A DNA stretch of 64,000 bases from Brenneria sp. hezel4-2-4 (GCF_013155275.1 NZ_JABJXS010000001.1:372001-436000); one strand, 5' to 3'; shown: positions 18,951-28,909, numbered from the stretch's first letter. Numbers and translations: made by a program. The notes: generated by a model not told the origin, from the letters alone.

Positions 18951-20734
18951 TAATACAACCCCTGATCTTCATTGAGTTTATGCATTTTTTCCCTTGCCGC
19001 CTCCAACTGCTCTTCTGTCACACCATACTCTTTCAGAGTAGGTTTTATCGCGTCAAAGTTGCGATCTACCGCACCGCGTAAATCATGAGAGTCTCGATCA
19101 ATATCTTGCGGCCTATTGCGCCAACCATAAGTTTCACTAATTTTTTGGTGAACTTCAGCAGGAATGATTATAGCCGAGACATCCTTAGCCATCTGTTCTA
19201 ATTCATATTCTTTAGCATCAGGATACAACCGCTTCAAAAACTCTATTACAGCTGCAGCCGATGGCATATGGTCTGCATGGTATTTTCCCTGCCGTGAACG
19301 CCCCTTAAAATTACTGTATAAATCAACATCAAGCAAGTTAACGGGTGGCTTACTCAAATAAACATAAATCGGCGGAAATACATTTTCCGGAAACACCAGA
19401 ATATAATCCCGAAAATCTTTCTCTTCCGGGATAGGTGTCGCAAGGATACTGACATCCTCAATTTCCGGAATTTCAAATCCCGGTATCGCTGACGGGATAA
19501 CCGGCTGTTCACCGTGTGCCGTGTCCGTTGGCAATTCCATTCCCGGATTATCCGGCGTCCATAAAATGGTTGGCCCGGTTGCGCCATCTTCCCAGAACTC
19601 GTAGCGGTTATTGGGGAAATCCTGTTTCAGCAGCCTGACACGAACCCGATCGCGTCCGCTTTCCATGCCGGTGTGGTAGCCCACCGCTTTCAGTCTGCCG
19701 GTTTCCTCATCTTCCACCCACTGATAACGCACTCGGCTCGGCGCCGTTCCCTGCTTTTTCGCCGCCTCCAGCAGCTTTCCCGGGGTTAACAGGTCAGATT
19801 GTTCACCTTTCAGGTGCTGTTGAACCAGCGCCCCCATCAGCAAAAAACTCTGCGCCATCTGTAGCTGCCCCTGCCAGACGGGCGGGCCGGAGAGCCGTTT
19901 CATCTGATGTGTCAGCGCCTTAGCCGCATCTTGATTTGCCTGAGCCACCGCGCCGCCAGCAGCAGTCGCGCCTGCTTCCGCTGCCGTACCGGCCATCACC
20001 AACTGTGGCGGTGGCGGCAACATCGCCGCATCCGCTTTACCAACAAGCAGGTCGAATAGCGTCTTATACCACGGCTCCAGCGGCGGCGATTCAGGGCGGG
20101 TATGGGATGATGTCCCGGTTAATAATTTAGCGGAAACAGAGGCATCGGTTTTGGCCGGCAACGGAGAGGTTTTTTTCGTTTTCGCCGCCTGCGCATATTG
20201 CTTCACCTCACTCTGTTTCTCAGGTGATGCAACAGGCTCAGCGACATAAACGCTCATTTCCCCGATGTTAGACTGCGGCTCGTTTTCCTTTCCCGCGTCC
20301 GTACAGCCCGCGCCACGCAAACAGGATTTGGCGAAAACCGGCTCTATTGTCAGCATGGGTGTCAAGGCCACGATGGGAGAGCGATTCAGTGCCGTTTGTT
20401 TTGCGCATTCCTGAACAGGGGACTTATAGGGCGTATCGCCAATGATAACGTTGCCGCTGCCGGAGATAATCACCCCGCCACAGCTAATTCCATCACCCAT
20501 ACGCGCGGCGGGTTTACCGTTAATAAAGACGGTGGATGAACCTTCGGCTATTTTTCGTGAATGCACCCCGTGCGGAACATCGGGACAGGGGCAACCGTGA
20601 AGCTGGACAGTATCCCCCTTACGGGCGGCGGGCCGGCCGTTGATGAAAACGTCGGGGCTGCCTTCAGTTATCGGTGTTTCGGGAAAGCACTGGTGACCGC
20701 TTCCGCTATCGTTAAGACGCGCCGCACCCGGCAT
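18950..20734 (-). CDS. PAAR / S-type-pyocin polymorphic toxin
   Basis: 594 residues. Residues 1-105 are a PAAR domain with two repeated units ([11 protein letters not shown] at 31-41, [11 protein letters not shown] at 71-81), which would sharpen a type VI secretion spike. A variable linker (106-330) with a Pro stretch and an Ala/Gly-rich helix ([10 protein letters not shown], then [10 protein letters not shown]) follows. Residues about 335-465 resemble the S-type pyocin domain ([27 protein letters not shown]). The C-terminal module (466-594) contains [16 protein letters not shown], with H486, D488 and H489 as candidate metal or catalytic residues, suggesting a nuclease (inference). The ATG at 20734 has AGGAG seven bases upstream; the ATG at 20740 is too close to it. 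No T6SS core genes are in the window. Confidence 0.85.
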   Translation of the reverse strand: MPGAARLNDSGSGHQCFPETPITEGSPDVFINGRPAARKGDTVQLHGCPCPDVPHGVHSRKIAEGSSTVFINGKPAARMGDGISCGGVIISGSGNVIIGDTPYKSPVQECAKQTALNRSPIVALTPMLTIEPVFAKSCLRGAGCTDAGKENEPQSNIGEMSVYVAEPVASPEKQSEVKQYAQAAKTKKTSPLPAKTDASVSAKLLTGTSSHTRPESPPLEPWYKTLFDLLVGKADAAMLPPPPQLVMAGTAAEAGATAAGGAVAQANQDAAKALTHQMKRLSGPPVWQGQLQMAQSFLLMGALVQQHLKGEQSDLLTPGKLLEAAKKQGTAPSRVRYQWVEDEETGRLKAVGYHTGMESGRDRVRVRLLKQDFPNNRYEFWEDGATGPTILWTPDNPGMELPTDTAHGEQPVIPSAIPGFEIPEIEDVSILATPIPEEKDFRDYILVFPENVFPPIYVYLSKPPVNLLDVDLYSNFKGRSRQGKYHADHMPSAAAVIEFLKRLYPDAKEYELEQMAKDVSAIIIPAEVHQKISETYGWRNRPQDIDRDSHDLRGAVDRNFDAIKPTLKEYGVTEEQLEAAREKMHKLNEDQGLY

Positions 20735-20866
20735 AGTCATTCTCCTTTGACAGTCAAGCATTCCTTTTGATAGGCGGATTTTGTACGTTTTTTATGGGTC
20801 ATTCAATAGCGGAACCGTTAACCGCCATAGAGGAAACATCGATAAGGTTCGGACGCCGCTAAGCAT

Positions 20867-20894
20867 AAAAAAGCCCCCGCAAACGTGCGGAGGC
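20867..20894 (-). terminator. Terminator after rmf
   Basis: On the minus strand the stem GCCTCCGC / GCGGGGGC (20894-20873, 6-base loop, one G-U pair) is followed by six T residues (20872-20867). It lies 28 bases beyond the rmf stop. Confidence 0.85.
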
Positions 20895-20922
20895 AGTTCC
20901 CTTATATACATGACAAGACGCG

Positions 20923-21090
20923 TTAAGCGGTAACCGCCCTGTCCTCCATGGCCTGTCGCCAACCTCCCAACCAGTAGGACCGGGCGTTTATTGATTGATA
21001 AGGACAAAACTCCCTCGGTCTGCCGGAAATACCCGCTTGATAACCACGTGAATGAGCCCTTTCAAGGCGATCGCGTTTCTGTCTCTTCAT
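20923..21090 (-). CDS. rmf: Ribosome modulation factor
   Basis: 55 residues, exactly the E. coli length: MKRQKRDRLERAHSRGYQAG, ISGRPREFCPYQSINARSYW, LGGWRQAMEDRAVTA. RMF joins 70S ribosomes into inactive 100S dimers in stationary phase. Start ATG at 21090 with GAGGG and AAGG upstream. It is downstream of pqiC on the same strand, as in E. coli, but the usual next gene fabA is missing and the PAAR toxin locus is there instead. Too short for a common 60-residue ORF cutoff, so easily missed. Expected to be controlled by ppGpp from its own promoter in the 250-base gap to pqiC, where I could not fix a convincing -35/-10 pair. Confidence 0.96.
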   Translation of the reverse strand: MKRQKRDRLERAHSRGYQAGISGRPREFCPYQSINARSYWLGGWRQAMEDRAVTA

Positions 21091-21340
21091 GCCTTATTTC
21101 CCTCATTATTCATCTGGTGGAAAGAAAACAATGATTACTTTATAAGCAACCACAGACTATGAATAGCCATTTTGCCGCCAAAGATCAAGGCGCAAAATTC
21201 ACGCCAATGTCACATTTGTGAACTAAAATAGGATTTTTCCCTGACAGGAAAGAAAGGCGCCGTTAGCCGCCGGAGTAAAGACCGCTGAGGGCGATGCCCA
21301 TTCCGGCCATCGCCCCCAGAGACCCCGTCAATCATCAGGA

Positions 21341-21904
21341 CTAATAGGTTGAAGCCGTCTGCTGGGCGATGGATTGCGCGACCTGCCGCCATCCCTGCGC
21401 CAACGTTCTGACCAGCGCATCATAGCCATCCTCCGACTGCGGCAGCACCAGGTTAAACGGTTGTTTAAGCAATTGTCCGTGATGATTCAGCACCCATTCC
21501 CCGCGGATCGCGACTTTGCCATCGTAACGGCCGTGAAAAGCGGTCACCGAGATATTCAGCACCGATTGCTCACTCCCCTGCGGCTGAGTCGTCACCAGCC
21601 ACCCCGGCATGTCGTGGCTCAAATTCGCCACCAGCGATTGCTGGAGCTGTTGCTCCAGCGGGCTGGCCCACAGGTTATTGCTGGCAATGACATATTGCAC
21701 ATCATTAGTTTGGTAAACCAACCCCGCACTCGCCAGATAGTCCGCTAGGCTGAGGTGTTCCAGCCACAATTGCCGGCCGTTCGCCGTTTTCTCGACCGGC
21801 GCAACCGCCTCCTGCATAGCCGGCAACTGATAGTAGGTTTTTTGCGGGTTGCTGCCGCAGGCCGTCAGCAACAACACCAACGCCAGAGTCCATCCTTTCA
21901 TCAT
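21341..21904 (-). CDS. pqiC: Lipoprotein PqiC of the Pqi lipid transport system
   Basis: 187 residues. Lipoprotein signal MMKGWTLALVLLLTACGS with the lipidated Cys at 16. The mature part matches PqiC: YYQLPAMQEA, VVYQT-like LVYQTNDVQYVIASNNLW and FHGRYDGKVAIRGEWVLNHH. PqiC is the outer-membrane-anchored partner of PqiB in a trans-envelope MCE system. The ATG at 21904 overlaps the pqiB stop (ATGA) and has AAGG seven bases upstream. Last gene of pqiABC. Confidence 0.95.
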   Translation of the reverse strand: MMKGWTLALVLLLTACGSNPQKTYYQLPAMQEAVAPVEKTANGRQLWLEHLSLADYLASAGLVYQTNDVQYVIASNNLWASPLEQQLQQSLVANLSHDMPGWLVTTQPQGSEQSVLNISVTAFHGRYDGKVAIRGEWVLNHHGQLLKQPFNLVLPQSEDGYDALVRTLAQGWRQVAQSIAQQTASTY

Positions 21905-23544
21905 TGTTTTGCCTTCTTCGGTTGAGGATCTTCGCTGCCCGATGCCTCAAACACCAGGGCGTTGCTCTTCTCATTCAAGGTGCGCAGAACGGGCTGTAGC
22001 TCGCGCAGTACCTGATCCAGCCGCTGCATATCGCCCAGCATCTTGTTATAAGCCGGGGAGCCTGGCTGGAAGCCTTTCATGCTGCGGTTCAGCTCGCGCA
22101 AGGTTTGCTGCATATCCTGCGGCAGATCCTGCATCGCCTTGCTGGTGGTGATCGCATTGAGCGAGGCCAGCGTTTTTTGCATTTCGCGCAGCGTTGCCTG
22201 ACTTTCCGCCAACGTTTTGGTTGCTTCGTTCACCATCGGATTCAGCGGCAATGCATTCACTTTATCCAGTACCGACATCAACTTATGCTGAATCTGAGAC
22301 AGACCGCCGCTAACGGTCGGTAATACCGGATAACCATCAATCGTCAGCAGCCTTTTATCCACCTTTTCATGCGGATAAAAATCGAGATCGATATATAGCG
22401 ACCCGGTCAGAAGATTCGCGCTTTTTAACGCCGCCCGCAGCCCTAACGGCTGGGCTTTGCTCAAATGCTGTTCGAAATCGAATTTGCCGCCCAACTTGTG
22501 ATCAAAGCGATCGGGTTCAATGCGGATCAATACCGGGATCCGGTAATCGTTATCGATATTCTGTTTCAGATCCTTGGTGAAGAACGGCACCGTCGCCACC
22601 GTCCCCAGCCGGATCCCCCGGAATTCAACCGGCGCGCCGGGTTGCAATCCGCGAATGGATTCGCTGAAAAACACCAGATACTCGCGGTAATCGGTATATA
22701 GCGAATCCTGAATGCTGCGCTGGTTGTTGAATAGCCGATATTCGGCCTGCGCGACGGCCGGGTCGCCGGGCCCCCAGCCAGTCGGCACATCAAAGCTTAC
22801 GCCGCCGCTGAACAGCGTGGCTATCGATCCCATTTCCAGCCGCATCCCCTGCGCCGACATATCAAAAGACACGCCGCTGTCTTTCCAGAAACGAACGTTG
22901 GTGGTCACCAAACTGTCGTAAGGTGCGGAAATAAAGAGTTGATAGCGCATTTTCCGCGCGCCGGGATCGAACTCGCTGGTTTCAACCGAGCCGACCCGAT
23001 AACCGCGAAACAGTACCGGATCGCCGGCATTCAGTTGACCGGCCTGCTCGCTGTCGAGAATAACGCGAATGCCTTTGGCATCCGGGGAGGCCAAAGGCGG
23101 TGAATCCAGCAGGGTAAATTCCTTTTTTTCGCCGTGGTGAGAACCGGGCTGAAGTTCAATATAAGCGCCCGACAGCAGCGTGCCCAGACCGGAGATCCCC
23201 GCGCGCCCGACCTGCGGTTTAACCACCCAGAACGCCGAGTCCTCCTTGAGCAAACCATCCATATCATCATGCAGGCGCGCTTTGATTTCCACCCGATGGA
23301 GATCGTCGCTCAGTTCGACGCTTTCGACGATGCCGACATCCACGCTGCGGCTCTTGATCGTGGTTTTCCCCGCTTCAATGCCCTCGGCATTACTGGTCAC
23401 CAACGTGACCTGCGGCCCCAAATGGCTAAAGTGATAAAACAGTATCCACGCCCCGATCAACACCGTTACTATCGGAACGATCCAGACAGGCGACCAGCGT
23501 TTAATCGTTTCTACGCCCGCAACGGCGTATTTATCTTTCGTCAA
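21901..23544 (-). CDS. pqiB: MCE-domain protein PqiB
   Basis: 547 residues (E. coli 546). One N-terminal membrane anchor (about 14-35, WSPVWIVPIVTVLIGAWILF), three MCE domains in tandem, each visible by a GI-x-G-type start (SNAEGIEAGKTTIKSRSVDV, GQLNAGDPVLFRGYRVGSVE, GLQPGAPVEFRGIRLGTVAT), then a long helical C-terminus that builds a hollow needle across the periplasm (family knowledge). No ATG fits: the start is a TTG at 23544 (MTKDKYAVAGVETIKRW) with AAGGAG seven bases upstream. It overlaps the end of pqiA by 14 bases, so translation is coupled. Confidence 0.94.
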   Translation of the reverse strand: MTKDKYAVAGVETIKRWSPVWIVPIVTVLIGAWILFYHFSHLGPQVTLVTSNAEGIEAGKTTIKSRSVDVGIVESVELSDDLHRVEIKARLHDDMDGLLKEDSAFWVVKPQVGRAGISGLGTLLSGAYIELQPGSHHGEKKEFTLLDSPPLASPDAKGIRVILDSEQAGQLNAGDPVLFRGYRVGSVETSEFDPGARKMRYQLFISAPYDSLVTTNVRFWKDSGVSFDMSAQGMRLEMGSIATLFSGGVSFDVPTGWGPGDPAVAQAEYRLFNNQRSIQDSLYTDYREYLVFFSESIRGLQPGAPVEFRGIRLGTVATVPFFTKDLKQNIDNDYRIPVLIRIEPDRFDHKLGGKFDFEQHLSKAQPLGLRAALKSANLLTGSLYIDLDFYPHEKVDKRLLTIDGYPVLPTVSGGLSQIQHKLMSVLDKVNALPLNPMVNEATKTLAESQATLREMQKTLASLNAITTSKAMQDLPQDMQQTLRELNRSMKGFQPGSPAYNKMLGDMQRLDQVLRELQPVLRTLNEKSNALVFEASGSEDPQPKKAKQ

Positions 23545-24802
23545 CGGAGGACTCCTTATGCAAAACATCATCACGGCGATCCCACAGTAACCGGGGATCA
23601 AAGGTCATAGCGGCAAACATCGTCAGGATCACCACCGAAGCAAACAGCACCGCGCCAATGGCAGGATAAATGCTCATTAGCAGCCCGACGCGCACCAGCG
23701 CCGACAGCACGGCGATAACAAACACATCGATCATCGACCAGCGCCCGACAAATTCCACTATTTCATACACCACATGCAGGCGCTCGCTATCCGGTTTCCC
23801 CTTGCCGCCGGCGCTCCAGCATAACCACCCTAATGCCAGCATTTTCAGCGACGGCACCATGATGCTGGCAATGAAAATCACCATCGCCACCGGATACGAT
23901 CCCGATCCCCACAAAAAGATGACGCCGGACATAATCGTCGATCCCATCAGGCTGCCTAACGATTCCGTTATCATAATGGGCATCAGATTCGAGGGGATAT
24001 ACAGCATTACCGACGTGATCAACAGCGCCATCGTCCATTGCAGACTGTGTTTTCTGCGCGCATGTCCGCGACTGTGGCAACGCGGGCAAACCAACCGATC
24101 GGCGGGCAATATCGCCGTACAGCACCGACAGGAGCGAAGCCCTTGCGCCAATCCGCTGACGCCGGTCTGCGGAATGGCCGGCAGATCGGGCGGCGGCACG
24201 ATATCGTTCCACAACCAGCGGCGATCCAGACTTTGGAACGTCAACAGTTGCAGCACGCAGAACAGCACATAGGGAATAAAGCTGTTTCCAACGCCAATAT
24301 CGCCGTAAGCCATCAGTTTGACGAAACTGACCAGCACCGCGGCCAGGAAAATCTCCGCCATGCCCCAGGCTTTCAGTTGGAACAGGATCTTCCCCATGAC
24401 TTTTTTTATCGCCAGCGGTAACGAGATACGCAAACACAGCAGAATCACCGTCGCCATACACATGGCGGGAACAAGCTGAACAAACAGCATAAACAGCGTC
24501 GCCACGCTGGCATAATCTTCCGCCACCATCACTTTGGGGATTTCAATCAGGGTGATCTTGCTGGTGACGCCGGCGACCCGCATGGAAACAAACGGGAACA
24601 GATTAGCCAGCAAAAGCATAAACAGCGCGCTCAAGGCATAACCGATCGGGCGTTTGCGCGGTTCCGTCTGATAGCTGGTCAGCGCCGTTTTACAGCGCGG
24701 GCACACCGCTTTTTGACCATGCGCCAACTGCGGCAGTTTGACCAACAAATCACACTGCGGGCATAACATATAGTCATCGTGATGATGGTCGTGAGAACAC
24801 AC
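23531..24802 (-). CDS. pqiA: Inner-membrane protein PqiA
   Basis: 423 residues, starting from a GTG at 24802 with GGAGA nine bases upstream. Two halves, each a rubredoxin-like zinc ribbon followed by membrane segments: C14/C17/C34/C37 in the first half and CRCC...CPRC in the second. Conserved LFMLLLANLFPFVSMRVAGV and VYEIVEFVGRWSMIDVFVIA lie in or near the membrane. PqiA is the inner-membrane partner of PqiB in lipid trafficking; in E. coli the operon is induced by paraquat through SoxRS and in stationary phase. I could not identify a SoxS site with confidence. Confidence 0.96.
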   Translation of the reverse strand: MCSHDHHHDDYMLCPQCDLLVKLPQLAHGQKAVCPRCKTALTSYQTEPRKRPIGYALSALFMLLLANLFPFVSMRVAGVTSKITLIEIPKVMVAEDYASVATLFMLFVQLVPAMCMATVILLCLRISLPLAIKKVMGKILFQLKAWGMAEIFLAAVLVSFVKLMAYGDIGVGNSFIPYVLFCVLQLLTFQSLDRRWLWNDIVPPPDLPAIPQTGVSGLAQGLRSCRCCTAILPADRLVCPRCHSRGHARRKHSLQWTMALLITSVMLYIPSNLMPIMITESLGSLMGSTIMSGVIFLWGSGSYPVAMVIFIASIMVPSLKMLALGWLCWSAGGKGKPDSERLHVVYEIVEFVGRWSMIDVFVIAVLSALVRVGLLMSIYPAIGAVLFASVVILTMFAAMTFDPRLLWDRRDDVLHKESSVDER

Positions 24803-24827
24803 CGCTCGCCGTCTCCTTCAGGAATGC

Positions 24828-24852
24828 GCCTGACGCGGCCATCGCGTCAGGC
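24828..24852. repeat. Hairpin between uup and pqiA
   Basis: Perfect 10-bp stem GCCTGACGCG (24828-24837) / CGCGTCAGGC (24843-24852), loop GCCAT. It occupies most of the 64-base gap, just upstream of the pqiA ribosome-binding site. No T-run follows on the minus strand, so it is not a clear terminator; it may tune uup-pqiA read-through or mRNA stability. Confidence 0.6.
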
Positions 24853-24866
24853 CGTTTAATGCTAAA

Positions 24867-26783
24867 TCAGCCGTTCCTTTGCGCTTCAAGCGCTTCCCAA
24901 CGTTCAAAACAGGATTCCAGCGTTTTTTCAGCCTCCGCCAATGCCGTCAGCACCTGCTGGGTTTCCTCGTGCGGACGACTGAAAAATCCGCTATCGCTCA
25001 TTTGTGTTTGCAGCGCCTCGATTTGCTGTTCCAGTTGCTCGATTTGCAACGGCAGTTGATCCAACTCGCGCTGTTGGTTATAGCTGAGTTTTCCCGCATT
25101 GCGTTTAGCGGGCGGCGCGCTGCCGTTGCCCACGGATGATGTCTGCGCCGGCGCGGAGGATGCAGACGCGGTGCGCAGCGGCGTCGACTCGCTACGCTGC
25201 TGCTGGGCATCGTAGTAGCCGCCGACATAGCGGGAAATCACCCCGTTGCCCTCAAAGATCCAACACTCCGTCACCGAATTATCCACAAACTGGCGATCGT
25301 GGCTCACCAACAGTACCGTACCCTGGTAGCTGTCGATCAACTCTTCCAGCAATTCCAGCGTTTCCACGTCCAGATCGTTGGTGGGTTCATCGAGGATCAG
25401 CAAATTACTGGGCTTCAGGAACAAGCGCGCCAGCAATAACCGATTACGTTCGCCCCCGGACAGCGCCTTTACCGGCGTCATCGCGCGTTTGGGATGGAAC
25501 AGGAAGTCCTGCAAATACCCCAGCACATGACGCGGGCGGCCATTGACCATCACTTCCTGTTTGCCTTCCGCCAGGTTATCCATCACCGTACGCTCCGGAT
25601 CCAACTCGGCGCGGTGCTGATCGAAATAGGCCACTTCCAGCTTGGTTCCACAGTGTACCCGTCCGCTGCTTGGCGTCAGTTCGCCCAGCATCAGCTTTAA
25701 CAGCGTGGTCTTACCGCAGCCGTTCGGCCCCACCAGGGCGATTTTATCGCCGCGCTGTACCTGCGCCGAGAAATTACGCGTCAAAACCTTATTATCGATC
25801 TGATAGTTAACCTCTTCCAGTTCAAACACGATTTTGCCGGAACGTGCGGCTTCCTCCACCTGCATTTTCGCCGCGCCCATCACTTCACGGCGCTGCGAAC
25901 GCTCATTCCGCATGGCTTTCAGCGCGCGCACCCGGCCTTCATTACGCGTGCGACGTGCCTTGATGCCCTGCCGGATCCACACTTCTTCCTGCGCCAGTTT
26001 GCGATCGAACTCGGCATTTTGCAGATCTTCCACCCGCAGCGCTTCTTCTTTCCCGGCCAGATACTTATCGTAATTTCCCGGCCAGGACACCAGCTTGCCG
26101 CGATCCAAATCGACAATCCGGGTCGCCATATTGCGTATAAAGGAACGGTCGTGGGAAATAAACACGATGCTGCCCTGGAAGGTTTTCAGAAAGGCTTCCA
26201 GCCAATCAATGGTTTCGATGTCAAGGTGGTTGGTCGGTTCATCCAGCAGCAAAACCCGGGGCGAACTGACCAGCGCCCGCCCCAGCGCCGCTTTACGCAG
26301 CCAGCCGCCGGATAAGGACGCCAGCGGCGCGTCGGCGGCCAGGCCAAGCTGTTCCAGCACCTCGTGAATGCGGCTTTCCAACTGCCACAGCCCCTGGTGC
26401 TCAAGAATATCCTGAAGCTTGGCCAGCTGATTCAGATTCTTTTCACTGGGATCGGTTTCTACCAGGCGCAGCGTCGCGTGATAATTCTTCAGATAATCCG
26501 CCTGCGCGGCGACGCCTTCAGCGACAAAATCAAATACGCTGCCGGCGATATCGCGCGGCGGATCCTGTTGCAGACGCGCGACGATCAAGTCTTGCTCATA
26601 GGTGATCCGGCCGTCATCCAGCGGAATTTCTTTGGCCAGTATTTTCAACAGCGTCGACTTGCCCGCGCCATTGCGGCCGACCAGACAAACGCGTTCGTTT
26701 TCTTCGATATGAAGTTCGGTGTTATCCAACAGGGGGGCGTCGCTGAATGACAGCCATGCGCCCGATACGCTGATTAATGACAT
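24867..26783 (-). CDS. uup: ABC-F ATPase Uup
   Basis: 638 residues, soluble ABC-F protein with two ATPase domains: Walker A GRNGAGKST and GPNGCGKTT, signatures LSGGW and LSGGE, Walker B LLLDEPTNHLD and LILDEPTNDLD. The interdomain linker is rich in Arg, as in ribosome-binding ABC-F factors. Residues about 530-638 are the Uup-specific tail: a Ser/Ala-rich linker then a coiled coil (LDQLPLQIEQLEQQIEAL) reported to bind DNA. Uup affects excision of transposons and ribosome function. It begins five bases after the rlmL stop, so it is co-transcribed. Confidence 0.95.
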   Translation of the reverse strand: MSLISVSGAWLSFSDAPLLDNTELHIEENERVCLVGRNGAGKSTLLKILAKEIPLDDGRITYEQDLIVARLQQDPPRDIAGSVFDFVAEGVAAQADYLKNYHATLRLVETDPSEKNLNQLAKLQDILEHQGLWQLESRIHEVLEQLGLAADAPLASLSGGWLRKAALGRALVSSPRVLLLDEPTNHLDIETIDWLEAFLKTFQGSIVFISHDRSFIRNMATRIVDLDRGKLVSWPGNYDKYLAGKEEALRVEDLQNAEFDRKLAQEEVWIRQGIKARRTRNEGRVRALKAMRNERSQRREVMGAAKMQVEEAARSGKIVFELEEVNYQIDNKVLTRNFSAQVQRGDKIALVGPNGCGKTTLLKLMLGELTPSSGRVHCGTKLEVAYFDQHRAELDPERTVMDNLAEGKQEVMVNGRPRHVLGYLQDFLFHPKRAMTPVKALSGGERNRLLLARLFLKPSNLLILDEPTNDLDVETLELLEELIDSYQGTVLLVSHDRQFVDNSVTECWIFEGNGVISRYVGGYYDAQQQRSESTPLRTASASSAPAQTSSVGNGSAPPAKRNAGKLSYNQQRELDQLPLQIEQLEQQIEALQTQMSDSGFFSRPHEETQQVLTALAEAEKTLESCFERWEALEAQRNG

Positions 26784-26788
26784 TGCTA

Positions 26789-28909
26789 TTACTTTTCCTC
26801 GCCGGCATGCTTTAGCAGCCAGCAGTTATGAATCTGACGGTTGCGGGCAAAATCCTGTGATTGGGTACGGGCGGTGATCTCGTGCGCCGCCAGACCTAAC
26901 GCAGCCAATCCCGGCATATCCATCTGGAATCCGCGTTTGTTGTTGGAGAACATGATCGTTCCGCCGCGACGCAGCAGCCGTTTAAGATCTTTCATTAACG
27001 CCAGATGATCGCGCTGTACGTCAAAGGTGTCTTCCATGCGTTTGGAATTGGAAAACGTCGGCGGATCGATAAAAATAACGTCAAATTGTTCATTCGTTTC
27101 ACGCAGCCACGACAGGCAATCGGCATGGATCAGGCGATGTTGCCGCCCGGTCAGGCCATTGACCCGCAGGTTTTTCTCCGCCCATTCCAGATAGGTTCGC
27201 GACATATCCACGGTGGTGGTGCTACGCGCGCCGCCCAACCCGGCATGCACGCTGGCCGTGCCGGTATAGGCGAACAAGTTGAGAAAATCTTTGCCCCGGC
27301 TCATCTCACCGAGCATTTTACGGGCGATGCGGTGATCGAGGAACAAGCCGGTATCCAGATAGTCTGTTAGATTGACCCACAGCTTGGCGTTATACTCTTC
27401 CACCAGCAAAAATTCGCCCTTTTGCGCCAATTTTTCATATTGGCTTTTCCCCTTCTGACGCTCACGGGTCTTCAGGATCAGACGATTCGACGGCAGTTCC
27501 AGCACGCTCAGCGTGGCGTTGATCACATCAAACAGACGCTGGCGGGCTTTCTGCGCATCAATGGTTTTAGGCGGCGCGTACTCCTGCACCACCACCCAAC
27601 TGCCGTAACGATCGACGGCGACATTGTATTCGGGCAGATCGGCGTCATACAGGCGGTAACACTCAATGCCCTGCTGTTGCGCCCATTTTTCCAGCTTACG
27701 CAGATTTTTACGCAGCCGGTTGGCGAAATCCTCGGCGATCTGCCCCGCGCCCGCCGCCCCCTGACTTTCCGCCAGTTGATAATTTTTCTGCACACAGTCC
27801 AGCGGGCCGTTTTTGGCCTTGAACTGGCGTTCAGCGCGCAGTTGCAGACAGCTGAGCAATTCCGGAGAGGCGCTGAATAACGACAGTTGCCAGCCGCCGA
27901 AATCGCTTTTCATCTTGCGACCCAACATATTGTGCAGCGCGATCAGCGCCGGTTCGCTTTCCAGACGCTCCCCGTACGGCGGGTTACTGACGACCGTGCC
28001 TTTCGGCCCTGCGGGTAACGGATTCTGAAGCTGTACGGCGTCTTTGACGCTGAAGGTAATTAAATCAGCCACGCCCGCCCGACGGGCATTGGCCCGGGCA
28101 ATGTCGATCACCCGGCGATCGTTATCCGAACCAAAGAAACGCGAAGTGGTTTCCTGTAATCCCTGCCGGGCGCGCCGCTGCGCTTCGGTGGTGATTTCAT
28201 GCCATAACTCGGCATCATGCTGCAACCAGGCGCTGAATCCCCAGTGGGTACGATGCAAACCGGGCGCGCGATCGGCGGCAATCATCGCCGCTTCGATCAA
28301 TAACGTGCCGGAGCCGCACATCGGATCAACCAGCGGGGTGCCCTTTTGCCAGCCGGAGCGCAAGACAATGGCGGCCGCCAGATTTTCTTTCAACGGCGCC
28401 AGCCCCGCCAAATCGCGATAGCCGCGCTGATGCAAACCCTCGCCGCTAAGATCCAGCGCCACGCTTGCCGTGTCGCGCTGTAAAAAAACATTGATGCGGA
28501 TATCCGGCTGCTGTTTAGCCACATCAGGTCGTTGACCGGTCTTACGGGTAAAGCTGTCCACAATCGCATCTTTTACTTTTAACGCGCCATACTGACTATT
28601 GCGGATATCGTCATTGGTGCCGGTAAAATGCACCGCAAAGGTTTTGTCGACGCTGAAAATCGTCGACCAGTCAATCGCCTGTACGCCGAGATACAAATCC
28701 AGATCGCTATGCACCTTAAATTCATTCAGCGGCAGCAGAATACGTGATGCCAGACGACTCCACAGCAGACTCTGATAAAGCAGGCGGTTATCACCCTGAA
28801 AATGCACCCCGCCCTGCACCACGGCACAGGCCTGCGCGCCCAGCGCTTCCAGCTCACTTTTTAACAGTTCTTCCAGACCACGGGCCGTGCTGGCAAACAG
28901 AGCATTCAT
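26789..28909 (-). CDS. rlmL: 23S rRNA methyltransferase RlmL (RlmK/L fusion)
   Basis: 706 residues, cytosolic fused enzyme that makes m2G2445 (N-terminal part, RlmL) and m7G2069 (C-terminal part, RlmK) in 23S rRNA. Order: THUMP domain (about 45-155), first methyltransferase with [14 protein letters not shown] and the SNPPYGER catalytic motif (about 190-380), second methyltransferase with [15 protein letters not shown] and [14 protein letters not shown] (about 450-700). Length and domain order match E. coli. Uup follows five bases later. Confidence 0.96.
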   Translation of the reverse strand: MNALFASTARGLEELLKSELEALGAQACAVVQGGVHFQGDNRLLYQSLLWSRLASRILLPLNEFKVHSDLDLYLGVQAIDWSTIFSVDKTFAVHFTGTNDDIRNSQYGALKVKDAIVDSFTRKTGQRPDVAKQQPDIRINVFLQRDTASVALDLSGEGLHQRGYRDLAGLAPLKENLAAAIVLRSGWQKGTPLVDPMCGSGTLLIEAAMIAADRAPGLHRTHWGFSAWLQHDAELWHEITTEAQRRARQGLQETTSRFFGSDNDRRVIDIARANARRAGVADLITFSVKDAVQLQNPLPAGPKGTVVSNPPYGERLESEPALIALHNMLGRKMKSDFGGWQLSLFSASPELLSCLQLRAERQFKAKNGPLDCVQKNYQLAESQGAAGAGQIAEDFANRLRKNLRKLEKWAQQQGIECYRLYDADLPEYNVAVDRYGSWVVVQEYAPPKTIDAQKARQRLFDVINATLSVLELPSNRLILKTRERQKGKSQYEKLAQKGEFLLVEEYNAKLWVNLTDYLDTGLFLDHRIARKMLGEMSRGKDFLNLFAYTGTASVHAGLGGARSTTTVDMSRTYLEWAEKNLRVNGLTGRQHRLIHADCLSWLRETNEQFDVIFIDPPTFSNSKRMEDTFDVQRDHLALMKDLKRLLRRGGTIMFSNNKRGFQMDMPGLAALGLAAHEITARTQSQDFARNRQIHNCWLLKHAGEEK

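Noticed and set aside
20792-21007. 71-codon minus-strand frame over the rmf region
   Set aside because: It overlaps rmf in a different frame and runs through the rmf terminator; rmf itself explains the conservation.
21190-21225. CRP-like TGTGA motifs upstream of rmf
   Set aside because: The half-sites do not form a symmetric TGTGA-6-TCACA site.
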